Source: Bacteroidota bacterium
GTDB taxonomy: Bacteria > Bacteroidota > Bacteroidia > AKYH767-A > 2013-40CM-41-45
Reading direction: 5' to 3'
Assembly: GCA_016720935.1 (NCBI GenBank)
Contig: JADKJP010000006.1
Location: 1,054,001 to 1,118,000, forward strand
Length of the DNA: 64,000 nucleotides
Shown here: piece after piece, positions 53,432 to 61,005 of the stretch
Position numbering within the stretch: the stretch's first letter is position 1
Layout of the letters: each line of letters opens with the position of its first letter
Made by a program: the position numbers and the translations under genes
Notes under the pieces: model-generated
Database searches by the model: none
The model's input: the letters and a program-made list of their open reading frames with translations, nothing else
What the model was told of the DNA's origin: nothing

Positions 53432-55798
53432 TTAATTAATGACTTTCACCAATTTGTTTCCACAATCAATTTCCAAAGTATTCGCTGTACTCCAGATTTT
53501 GTAATTGTTTTCCCCACAACCAATAATAGCCGGCAACCTTAATTCCGCGCAGCGTATTGCCATATGAGAATTCACGCCGCCATACAAGGTGATAAGTCCG
53601 GCAATATTTTTCGAGAAAAGCCAGTCGAACCCCGGGTCAGCGCTTTTGACACAAACAATTTTTCCTTCCAGCGAGGCATTGAACAGATGCTCCTGCGTCT
53701 CAACAGCGGCAATGATATTTTTATGTGTGATGTAGTTGGGCTCATCATTCCCGGAATAGAATTGATATACATCCTCCGGTTTGGTAATGAGATAAGGTAA
53801 TTTAATGTTGAGCAAAATTGAATGCAGTGTTTTATTTTGACGAATGTTCAGTGTCAAAATATCTTTTACATCCCTTTCGTCAACTGCAGCGTATAATTTC
53901 ATGAATACAGATACATCCGCGTGTGCCAGTTCTTCCTTACTCAATGACAAATGCTGACCAAATTTCGAAATCAATTCAAGAATATCACTCAGGCATTTTG
54001 TAAATATAAATTTCGAATATTCTCTTGCTTCTATGGCTGAACGGATGAAATCCAGCAATTGATGTGAATTCACACCAATCTTATTTTTCTTTAATGCCGC
54101 GTCCAGTTTGCTAAGCGACACTTCCGTGAATTGAAAACCGGAGTGGGTGGGTGCAGATCCCTGTGTTGTTCCATTTTTCCGAATGGTAAAATACTTGTCA
54201 AAGGCGACATCGTAACGATCCGATAAAATATCATACGTGCCCGGTCGGAGGTGTCCGTATTTTTTCAAAAAATCTTCACGGCTCATCACGCCATCCTGCA
54301 AATCATCGTGATCGGTTTTTAATTGCTTGGAAACAGTGTTCAGCTCTCCAAGAAATTGATCGTATTCCTGCAAACTGAATATATCCAGACTCAGACAGGA
54401 TTTCAAAAATTGCATACCGATAAACGCGGCTCTCGCCAATCCTGCAAAGGGAAGTGTGCCGTAACGTTTACATTCTTCGATCAACCAGTATATTTTATCA
54501 ACCTGGCTCATTCCGCTTTCCAGGATAGATTTTCTCCGGGCATCCAGCAGGTTAATCTTATCAATGTCTTTTTTATAAATCCCGTTCTCCGGATCAATGA
54601 TTCTGTTTGTCAGTTCCAGTAATGCCAGTCGAAGTGTTTCGATTTCCGCATTACTGAATCCGTATTTAGCCAGCGTGGATATCCTTGACTCCAGATCCAG
54701 ATTGTAACAGGAAAAAACAATATTGAATTCTATCTTATCATGATCCGATGGATACTGCTCCAATTGCCGGATATAAAAATTCGCAAGCTTATGAGATAAT
54801 TCATCGGGAACACCTGCCGGGATGAATGAATTGAAACTGACCCGTACATCAACATAGGGTTGACCAAACAGGGAGATCAGCAGAGGAAAACTTCTGAGAT
54901 TTTTATAGCCGTAATTGTTACGCTGGTACGCCCAGATAGAATCTGTAATCAGCTCCTTGTAAAGTGACAATGCAAGCATCCCGGGTTTCGTGCCGATGAT
55001 TTCAGCAGGATTCCAATCCGGCATGATACCAAGTACAGTTTTCGATCCGTAAAGATTTGGATGCGGGAGATTCAGTTTCTGAACCTTCTTAAATATTTTC
55101 AGGAGGTAATCATTGTAATCCGCCGGTACAAGATCTTTTTTTACCGTCTCGGCAAGTTTTCGAACCTGGAAAAGTATTAAACGGCCACTCTTATCAATCG
55201 CGAATTCAACATCAATTCCGTTAATGCCGGTCAGGATTTCCAGTTCCTTAAGCAACGAAACTATTCTTTCCATTTCCGGGTTATCGAATTCTCCCGTATA
55301 ATGCTTCCACCGGTAATACGTTTTCAGATTGGAACCACCACCACCCGTGACTGTGTCTGAAGCATTGTTCACGTCATCATAATTGATGACATAATAATCA
55401 TTCGCCGTATCAAGATCACGAGAGAAGGCTACGCCACTCAATCGGATGTCGTTCACATGCTCCTGAACCAGAATTTGTTCGTTTCCGGTTTCATTACCGT
55501 AGGAGGAGATTACTTTATTAATCGCGTCAGAATAGACAGTTCTTTTATTCAGCGGAAGATTTCCTATGGATAAAAAATGTCCCGCGTTCGAGCTTTCGGC
55601 AGTATCTTCTGCTGTGGCAGAACTCCGAACTATAATGGAAGTTTGTTTTCCGAATTTTGCTTCAATCGATTCACAAATACTTTCTTGAGACCGACTCCAT
55701 TCGGCTGTAGTAAACACAATAGCATCCAATACTACAGCGGAAGATAATTTTCCCCTGAGTGCCGCTAATGTTTCCGCTTTTGTTCCGAGATGGATCAT
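53432..55798 (-). CDS. PEP-synthase-like L-glutamine kinase, Cj1418-like
   Basis: A 788-residue protein with PEP synthase/PPDK architecture but no pyruvate/PEP barrel. The N-terminal ATP-grasp part has SIIVRSSATAEDTAESSNAGHFLSI (about 54-78) and SGVAFSRDLDTAND (about 117-130). The C-terminal swivelling domain ends with LYGGVNSHMAIRCAELRLPAIIGCGE, with the phosphorylatable His745. The middle 450 residues are specific to this group. C. jejuni Cj1418 (767 aa) is a kinase that phosphorylates the amide nitrogen of L-glutamine, the first step of phosphoramidate synthesis. Same architecture, same size and same neighbours support this assignment. Confidence 0.85.
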   Translation of the reverse strand: MIHLGTKAETLAALRGKLSSAVVLDAIVFTTAEWSRSQESICESIEAKFGKQTSIIVRSSATAEDTAESSNAGHFLSIGNLPLNKRTVYSDAINKVISSYGNETGNEQILVQEHVNDIRLSGVAFSRDLDTANDYYVINYDDVNNASDTVTGGGGSNLKTYYRWKHYTGEFDNPEMERIVSLLKELEILTGINGIDVEFAIDKSGRLILFQVRKLAETVKKDLVPADYNDYLLKIFKKVQKLNLPHPNLYGSKTVLGIMPDWNPAEIIGTKPGMLALSLYKELITDSIWAYQRNNYGYKNLRSFPLLISLFGQPYVDVRVSFNSFIPAGVPDELSHKLANFYIRQLEQYPSDHDKIEFNIVFSCYNLDLESRISTLAKYGFSNAEIETLRLALLELTNRIIDPENGIYKKDIDKINLLDARRKSILESGMSQVDKIYWLIEECKRYGTLPFAGLARAAFIGMQFLKSCLSLDIFSLQEYDQFLGELNTVSKQLKTDHDDLQDGVMSREDFLKKYGHLRPGTYDILSDRYDVAFDKYFTIRKNGTTQGSAPTHSGFQFTEVSLSKLDAALKKNKIGVNSHQLLDFIRSAIEAREYSKFIFTKCLSDILELISKFGQHLSLSKEELAHADVSVFMKLYAAVDERDVKDILTLNIRQNKTLHSILLNIKLPYLITKPEDVYQFYSGNDEPNYITHKNIIAAVETQEHLFNASLEGKIVCVKSADPGFDWLFSKNIAGLITLYGGVNSHMAIRCAELRLPAIIGCGENNYKIWSTANTLEIDCGNKLVKVIN

Positions 55799-55801
55799 CT
55801 T

Positions 55802-56566
55802 TTATTTTGTGCTCTTTGCCGTCCAGGCACGAGATTTATAAGGGACAACGATTTCAGGAAGCCCGCTGATTTCCTTTTCAATCATGGCGATGATCTTATT
55901 CCAGGTTTCAGGACCGGCCTGAGCTTGTATATCGTTAGTAGAATGCCATGCTCCCATATAACGATCGATGCTCATCACAACATCGTATTCCTGTTCCATG
56001 TAAACAACATCTTTAAACTTACCGCTGGCAGCAAGTGCCCTGCTCAATGTTTTAGTAAAATCTCCAGATCCTGAAGAAACACGTTTGAGATCAGGAACCA
56101 TTTTGCGAATTTGATTTTCAATTGAAGTATGTAATTCGCTCACCTCTAAATTTCTCGGATTCCAGATAGCAGTGAAAAATCCTCCCGGCATCAGCACTCT
56201 TTGAAATTCAGTCAGACCTTTATTAAAATCCACCCAATGAAATGAAGAACCCATCAACAACCAATTTACAGAACTGTTTGCCAGACCGGTTTCTTCACCG
56301 CTTCCTTTTTGCCAGGTTACATTTTTTCCGGTGGTGTATCTTTTTCCTTCTTCACGCATCGCGTCATTCGGTTCAACCGCTGTGATGTGATATCCAAGGT
56401 CGGCAAGATTTTCTGTCAGCTTTCCCGTTCCGGCACCAACATCAGCGATTTTTAAATCTTTGAAAGAACATTCGGCATGTTCAGCAATATAACGGAGGAT
56501 GACTTCTGAATATCCTGTCCGGTGCTTATAGCTTTCAGCTAATTTGGTAAAGTCCCCCTGTTTCAT
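55802..56566 (-). CDS. Class I SAM methyltransferase, Cj1419-like
   Basis: A 254-residue methyltransferase. SAM motif I is IADVGAGTGKLTENLADLGYHITAVEPNDAMREEG (about 40-74), followed by WLLMGSSFHWVD and LMPGGFFTAIWNPRN. In the C. jejuni phosphoramidate locus the two methyltransferases Cj1419 and Cj1420 are thought to O-methylate the phosphoramidate. Here a single gene of similar length sits just before the glutamine kinase gene, 3 bases apart, exactly where Cj1419 lies relative to Cj1418. No Cj1420-type gene is seen nearby. General methyltransferase chemistry is certain; the target is inferred. Confidence 0.78.
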   Translation of the reverse strand: MKQGDFTKLAESYKHRTGYSEVILRYIAEHAECSFKDLKIADVGAGTGKLTENLADLGYHITAVEPNDAMREEGKRYTTGKNVTWQKGSGEETGLANSSVNWLLMGSSFHWVDFNKGLTEFQRVLMPGGFFTAIWNPRNLEVSELHTSIENQIRKMVPDLKRVSSGSGDFTKTLSRALAASGKFKDVVYMEQEYDVVMSIDRYMGAWHSTNDIQAQAGPETWNKIIAMIEKEISGLPEIVVPYKSRAWTAKSTK

Positions 56567-56577
56567 AATTTTTCGAA

Positions 56578-57087
56578 TTAGAAATTAACTTTTTTGATGA
56601 TCTCCGAAGCGAGTTTTGGTAACTCATTCATTTGAAATTCCTGAATAACCATGAAAGGTGATACAGGTTTATCAAAGGATTGGTTGACGCCTACAACATT
56701 TTCCATTTCTCCCTTCAAAGCCGCGGAATACAAACCTTTTTTATCGCGCTTAATCAATGAAGGCATCGGAATATCAAGATAAATCTCAAAATACTCCTGT
56801 ATATGTTTTTTATTCCATTCCTGAATTTCTTTGTACAACGACATCGTTGCGCACACCACATGGATATTTTCTGAAACAAGAAAATGACAGAGTCGGCTCA
56901 GACGTCTTGCGTTTTCCATTCGCTCCTCAGTAGAATATCCTGTTGTGCCACCGAAGATTTCGCGCAAATGATCTCCATCAATGATGACAACATTCGGATA
57001 CATTTTTTTTAATTGCGCATAAACTTCTTTTGCCAAAGTCGTTTTGCCTGAACCCGCGAGTCCTGTTATCCAGATCAGTTTTGTCAT
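56578..57087 (-). CDS. APS-kinase-like kinase, Cj1415-like (predicted cytidine diphosphoramidate kinase)
   Basis: A 169-residue P-loop kinase with GLAGSGKT (9-16), then DGDHLREIFGG (about 37-47) and ENARRLSRLCHFLVSENIHVVCATMSLYKE. The RDKKGLY and VVGVNQSFDKP segments match the APS kinase family's RDPKGLY and FTG-IDSPYE regions. Automatic labelling would be adenylylsulfate kinase. No sulfate adenylyltransferase is in the window, and the gene is in a Cj1415-like context, so the likely substrate is cytidine diphosphoramidate, phosphorylated at the 3'-OH. Its start codon shares one base with the stop of the HlpA-like gene (TAATG). Confidence 0.83.
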   Translation of the reverse strand: MTKLIWITGLAGSGKTTLAKEVYAQLKKMYPNVVIIDGDHLREIFGGTTGYSTEERMENARRLSRLCHFLVSENIHVVCATMSLYKEIQEWNKKHIQEYFEIYLDIPMPSLIKRDKKGLYSAALKGEMENVVGVNQSFDKPVSPFMVIQEFQMNELPKLASEIIKKVNF

Positions 57088-58013
57088 TAGCTGATCAGTT
57101 TTTTAAGTACGTTTCGGAATCGTTGAATTCGACCAGTCGCACTGATCGATCGAAAATAATCTTCCACTGATTTTCTAGCTTCAGCATTCTCTTCAAACTT
57201 TTCCGGGTAGATATAATTTTCTGCATGTTCCGACATGCTGAGTACTTGCTCAAGAATTCTGTGACTGGAAATACTGTTGGTGTAGTGCGTTCCACTCCCG
57301 TCCTGGCCAAAATTAATAGTAAGGGATTTTGCAGGATACAATGTCAGACCATTTCGTAAAAAGATGGAAGCATACCATTGAACATCCCAGGTATCTATTT
57401 TTCCATCTCTTTGGTCTTCCAGCATTTTGCAAAAATCACAGGAGTCGTTGAAATTGAATTTCGATTTTAATTTACGTGTCTCCAGTTCTGCTAATAACCT
57501 GTTAGTATCGGCATTGTAATGCTTCCAGGCTCTCGCCCAAGTTCCCCAACCCCATGCAGCACCTGTGGAAAGAAAATATGTTTTTTTCATTTCCTGCCGG
57601 ATCGGGTAGGAGTAGGCTGATACAGTCATTACTTCTTCACGGTCCTTGTAGTATTCAAGAGCCTGATTACAATATTTCAGAAAATAAGGAGACGTATGAA
57701 TATCATCCTCCACAATAATCGCATCCTTGTATGTTGAAAGAACACGGGAAATTCCTCCGTAAATAGATTTGGAGCATCCCTGGTTTTTGTCACTAAAATC
57801 AAGTGTGATTTTTCGAAAACGTAATTTTCTCTCAAACAACTTACGCGTTTCTTTCACCCGACGCAGTGTTTCATCATTTGCATCCGACTTTGGTCCATCG
57901 GCACAGACAATCAATTCATACTTGTCTGCATCTACATTGGATTGCAGCGCGTCAAGAGTTTTAAGCGTATGGTCAGGTCTGTTATAGACGAAAAGAACAA
58001 CAGGAGCCGTCAT
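57087..58013 (-). CDS. Nucleotide-diphospho-sugar transferase of the HlpA-like family (paralogue 2)
   Basis: A 308-residue GT-A-like protein. It starts APVVLFVYNRPDHTLKTLDAL, has LIVCADGPKSDAND, IIVEDDIHTSPYFLKYCNQALEYY (about 93-116, with the acidic VEDD) and AAWGWGTWARAWKHYN (about 145-160). It is a clear paralogue of the gene at 37377, though the two are in different operons. A glycosyltransferase role in building the glycan that is then phosphoramidated is plausible. It couples by a TAATG junction to the following kinase gene, tying it to the phosphoramidate operon. Confidence 0.75.
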   Translation of the reverse strand: MTAPVVLFVYNRPDHTLKTLDALQSNVDADKYELIVCADGPKSDANDETLRRVKETRKLFERKLRFRKITLDFSDKNQGCSKSIYGGISRVLSTYKDAIIVEDDIHTSPYFLKYCNQALEYYKDREEVMTVSAYSYPIRQEMKKTYFLSTGAAWGWGTWARAWKHYNADTNRLLAELETRKLKSKFNFNDSCDFCKMLEDQRDGKIDTWDVQWYASIFLRNGLTLYPAKSLTINFGQDGSGTHYTNSISSHRILEQVLSMSEHAENYIYPEKFEENAEARKSVEDYFRSISATGRIQRFRNVLKKLIS

Positions 58014-58028
58014 TGAAAGAGAATTGAT

Positions 58029-58979
58029 TTAGCGGGAAGCAAGTACTTGTTGTTCCAATGCATGTAAAAAATCCTGATAAGTATTTCGGATTCCATCGTG
58101 CAAACCAATTTCAGCTTTCCAGCCGAGTTGATGAATGCGCGTAGAATCAAGAAGTTTTCTGAAGGTTCCGTCCGGCTTCGATGTATTCAGCACAATGGAA
58201 CCTTTGAAACCTGTAATATCCATGATCATTTGCGCCAATTCCGCGATGCTGATATCTTCGCCGAAACCAATATTGAGAAATTGTTTCTCATTATAATTTT
58301 TCATGAGGAAGACACAGGCGTTCGCCAGGTCATCCACATGAAGGAATTCACGTTTTGGTGTTCCGCTGCCCCAAACTTCTACTGTAGCATCGCCATTTAC
58401 TTTCGCGTCATGAAATTTCCGAATCAAAGCAGGTAACACATGAGAATGCTCGAGGTGGTAATTGTCGTTAGGCCCATACAAATTAGTGGGCATAGCCGAA
58501 ATGAAATTACATCCGTATTGATCACGGTAAGCTTCGCACAATTTAATACCGGCAATTTTAGCAATCGCGTAGGGTTCGTTTGTTTGTTCAAGGTATCCTG
58601 ACAATAAATATTCCTCCTTCATCGGCTGAGGGGAAGCTTTTGGATAAATACAGGATGAACCCAGGAACAATAATTTTGTGACACCGCATTTATATGCTGA
58701 ATCGATAACATTCAATTCAATGGCAAGATTGTCGTACAGGAATTCTGCCCGATAAATATTATTCGCCTGAATTCCGCCAACTTTCGCGGCAGCCAGGAAC
58801 ACATAATCCGGTTTGTTCTTTTTGAAAAAATTCAGAACATCTTGTTGATTTCTCAAATCCAGTTCACCGGAACCGGCGAGTAAAAGATTAGAGAATCCTT
58901 CCGCACGGAGACGTCGAACAATGGCGGAACCTACCATTCCGTTATGTCCTGCAACATATATTTTATCTTGCTTATTCAT
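58029..58979 (-). CDS. fcl: GDP-L-fucose synthase
   Basis: A 316-residue extended SDR. It converts GDP-4-keto-6-deoxy-mannose to GDP-L-fucose with NADPH. Motifs: VAGHNGMVGSAIVRRL (cofactor loop with GxxGxxG), DLRNQQDVLNFF, AAKVGGIQANN, LGSSCIYPK (catalytic Ser and Cys) and PYAIAKIAGIKLCEAY (Tyr-x3-Lys). These are unmistakable Fcl/WcaG signatures. It overlaps gmd by 8 bases, as usual for this pair. GDP-fucose is probably used by a glycosyltransferase for the polysaccharide that this operon decorates. Confidence 0.95.
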   Translation of the reverse strand: MNKQDKIYVAGHNGMVGSAIVRRLRAEGFSNLLLAGSGELDLRNQQDVLNFFKKNKPDYVFLAAAKVGGIQANNIYRAEFLYDNLAIELNVIDSAYKCGVTKLLFLGSSCIYPKASPQPMKEEYLLSGYLEQTNEPYAIAKIAGIKLCEAYRDQYGCNFISAMPTNLYGPNDNYHLEHSHVLPALIRKFHDAKVNGDATVEVWGSGTPKREFLHVDDLANACVFLMKNYNEKQFLNIGFGEDISIAELAQMIMDITGFKGSIVLNTSKPDGTFRKLLDSTRIHQLGWKAEIGLHDGIRNTYQDFLHALEQQVLASR

Positions 58980-60084
58980 TGTAATTAAAAACCTTGTGTC
59001 CGCCTTCTTTCAAATATTTGTCTTTACGGAATAAATCCAGATCCGAAGTCATCATTTCTTTCACCAGCATATCCAAGGTATACACGGGTTTCCACCCTAG
59101 TTTTTCCTGAGCTTTGCGTGCATCACCGAGAAGTAATTCAACTTCAGTCGGACGGAAATATCTTGGATCGATTGAAAGTACCTGCTTTCCAACAGGCAAT
59201 TGATATTCAGGTTTGGAGCAGGATTGTACAAATGCCTTTTCTTCCAAACCGGTTCCTTTGAATTCAAGTGCTATTCCTACTTCTAAAAATGCTTTTCGAA
59301 GAAAATCTCTTACAGGTGTTGTTGTACCTGTAGCAATCACAAAATCTTCCGGAGTATCCTGTTGCAGCATCAGCCACATCGCTTCAATGTAATCTTTTGC
59401 ATGCCCCCAGTCTCTCTTTGAATCCAGATTCCCCAGGAAAACCTGGTCCTGAAGCCCAAGCGCGATACGTGCGACTGCTCTGGTAATTTTTCTGGAAACA
59501 AATGTCTCTCCACGCAATGGAGATTCATGATTGAATAGAATTCCATTGACTGCAAACATATCGTAAGCTTCACGATAATTCACCGTAATCCAATATGCAT
59601 ACAATTTGGCAACAGCATATGGAGAGCGTGGGTAAAAAGGTGTTCGCTCCGATTGTGGAACTTCCTGTACCAATCCATACAATTCTGAAGTAGAAGCCTG
59701 GTATACTTTTGTTTTCTTCGTCAGTCCCAGCAAACGGACAGCTTCCAGTATGCGCAATGTTCCAATACCGTCGGCATTGGCTGTGTATTCGGGAGTTTCA
59801 AAACTAACTTTTACGTGCGACATCGCACCCAGATTGTAAATTTCATCCGGCTGGGTTTCCTGGACGATTCTTATCAAATTGGTGCTGTCAGTCAGGTCAC
59901 CATAGTGCAATTTGAATTTTACATTCTTCTCGTGCGGATCATGATACAAATGATCAATCCGGTCGGTATTAAATAGAGAACTCCTCCGTTTAATACCATG
60001 GACATAGTATCCTTTTTTCAGAAGAAATTCTGCCAGGTAAGCTCCATCTTGTCCGGTGATTCCGGTGATCAATGCGACTTTCAT
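58972..60084 (-). CDS. gmd: GDP-mannose 4,6-dehydratase
   Basis: A 370-residue extended SDR, the first step of GDP-fucose synthesis. Motifs: ITGITGQDGAYLAEFLLKKGYYVHGIKRRSS, HYGDLTDSTNL, NLGAMSHVKVSFE, QASTSELYG (catalytic Thr-Ser-Glu) and YPRSPYAVAKLYAYW (Tyr-x3-Lys). The MNLDS-like block near the C-terminus is also conserved. Length is normal. It is the first gene of the operon that continues through fcl and the phosphoramidate genes to 50825. A candidate promoter element lies about 50 bases upstream. Confidence 0.96.
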   Translation of the reverse strand: MKVALITGITGQDGAYLAEFLLKKGYYVHGIKRRSSLFNTDRIDHLYHDPHEKNVKFKLHYGDLTDSTNLIRIVQETQPDEIYNLGAMSHVKVSFETPEYTANADGIGTLRILEAVRLLGLTKKTKVYQASTSELYGLVQEVPQSERTPFYPRSPYAVAKLYAYWITVNYREAYDMFAVNGILFNHESPLRGETFVSRKITRAVARIALGLQDQVFLGNLDSKRDWGHAKDYIEAMWLMLQQDTPEDFVIATGTTTPVRDFLRKAFLEVGIALEFKGTGLEEKAFVQSCSKPEYQLPVGKQVLSIDPRYFRPTEVELLLGDARKAQEKLGWKPVYTLDMLVKEMMTSDLDLFRKDKYLKEGGHKVFNYNE

Positions 60085-60130
60085 AGAAATTTCAGGTTCT
60101 GCCTCTGTTGAGCAAAGATTTTATACTTCT

Positions 60131-60138
60131 CAAAGATA
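60131..60138 (-). promoter_or_regulatory. Candidate -7 element (TATCTTTG) of the gmd-fcl-phosphoramidate operon
   Basis: An exact TANNTTTG match on the minus strand, 47 bases before the gmd start codon. A TTG lies 23 bases further upstream, slightly outside the usual 19-21 spacing, so this is a weak to moderate prediction. The remaining bases up to the hexamer array show nothing else clear. Confidence 0.35.
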
Positions 60139-60324
60139 CAAAATAATTGCTCTTTAAAAGGCAATTCCCCGCCCTTTTGGCGCATGATTAAAGGGTTTTT
60201 CCACAGCTCTATTGTAAAAATATTGTCTTCGGAGACTGGCACTTTTCCACACTCAAATTGATTTTAGCACCTTTGCCCACAACTTCAACACATACACCCA
60301 AACAAAAAGCCCCCACACCCAAAA

Positions 60325-60391
60325 TCACACTCACACTCACACTCACACTCACACTCACTCTCACTCTCACACCCCACACTCACACTCCATC
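60325..60391 (+). repeat. Hexanucleotide tandem array (TCACAC/TCACTC) forming the rdgB leader
   Basis: TCACAC five times, TCACTC twice, TCACAC, a CCCACAC unit, TCACAC and TCCATC run without break up to the ATG at 60392. The sequence just before the ATG is almost free of purine-rich ribosome-binding sequence. A related A/C-rich stretch precedes it (60290-60324). The repeat number could change by slippage. Confidence 0.9.
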
Positions 60392-60976
60392 ATGAGGCTC
60401 GTATTCGCAACAAACAATCAACATAAAATTAAAGAAGTCGCCCATTTACTTCCGACTGATCTGCAATTGATCAGTCTGAAAGATATTGAATGTGATGACG
60501 ATTTGCCTGAAACAGGAGTCAAGCTTGAGGACAATGCCCGTCAGAAAGCCCGTTATGTTCACGATAAATTTGGTGTGGATTGTTTTGCTGATGATACCGG
60601 TTTGGAAATTGAAGCCTTGAATGGCCGACCGGGTGTATATTCCGCCAGATATGCGGGGCCAGCTTGTATTGCGGAAGACAATGTACTAAAGGTCCTCACT
60701 GAATTACAAGGTGTACAAAACAGAAAAGCAAGATTCAGAACGGTGATCGCTCTCTATCTTAGTGATAAAGAATATATTTTTGAAGGCTCAATTGAAGGGA
60801 GAATTACAGAAGCCCCGGTCGGTTCTCATGGATTCGGTTATGATCCTGTGTTTGTGCCCGAAGGGGAACAAAGAACTTTTGCTGAAATGAGTTTAGAAGA
60901 AAAAAACAGATTTAGTCATCGTTCAAATGCAATACGCAAACTTTCTGATTTTCTTAAACAACACAGCATTGTCTGA
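60392..60976 (+). CDS. rdgB: Non-canonical purine NTP pyrophosphatase (ITPase/RdgB/HAM1)
   Basis: A 194-residue house-cleaning enzyme that hydrolyses ITP, XTP and dITP to monophosphates. The hallmark start FATNNQHKIKE (about 4-14), CFADDTGLEIEALNGRPGVYSARYAG (about 65-90) and GSHGFGYDPVFVPEG (about 145-159), then SHRSNAIRKL, are all present with the nucleotide-binding residues. The start is the ATG at 60392, at the end of a hexanucleotide-repeat leader. It converges with the sugar-phosphate transferase gene, sharing a terminator hairpin that overlaps its stop codon. Confidence 0.96.
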   Translation: MRLVFATNNQHKIKEVAHLLPTDLQLISLKDIECDDDLPETGVKLEDNARQKARYVHDKFGVDCFADDTGLEIEALNGRPGVYSARYAGPACIAEDNVLKVLTELQGVQNRKARFRTVIALYLSDKEYIFEGSIEGRITEAPVGSHGFGYDPVFVPEGEQRTFAEMSLEEKNRFSHRSNAIRKLSDFLKQHSIV

Positions 60977-61005
60977 TCAATCAGACAATTTCCTTTTTCT
61001 TTTTC
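60968..61005 (+). terminator. Terminator overlapping the rdgB stop
   Basis: ATTGTCTGA / TCAGACAAT form a 9-bp stem with loop TCAA (60968-60989). It is followed on the plus strand by the T-rich TTCCTTTTTCTTTTTC. The rdgB stop codon is inside the hairpin. Confidence 0.75.

Noticed and set aside
56578..57087. Simple assignment as adenylylsulfate kinase (cysC) of sulfate assimilation
   Set aside because: There is no sulfate adenylyltransferase in the window, and the surrounding five-gene set matches the phosphoramidate pathway better.
60290..60391. CRISPR-like or regulatory repeat array upstream of rdgB
   Set aside because: The units are 6 bases and contiguous with no spacers, so this is a simple microsatellite-type array, not a CRISPR.
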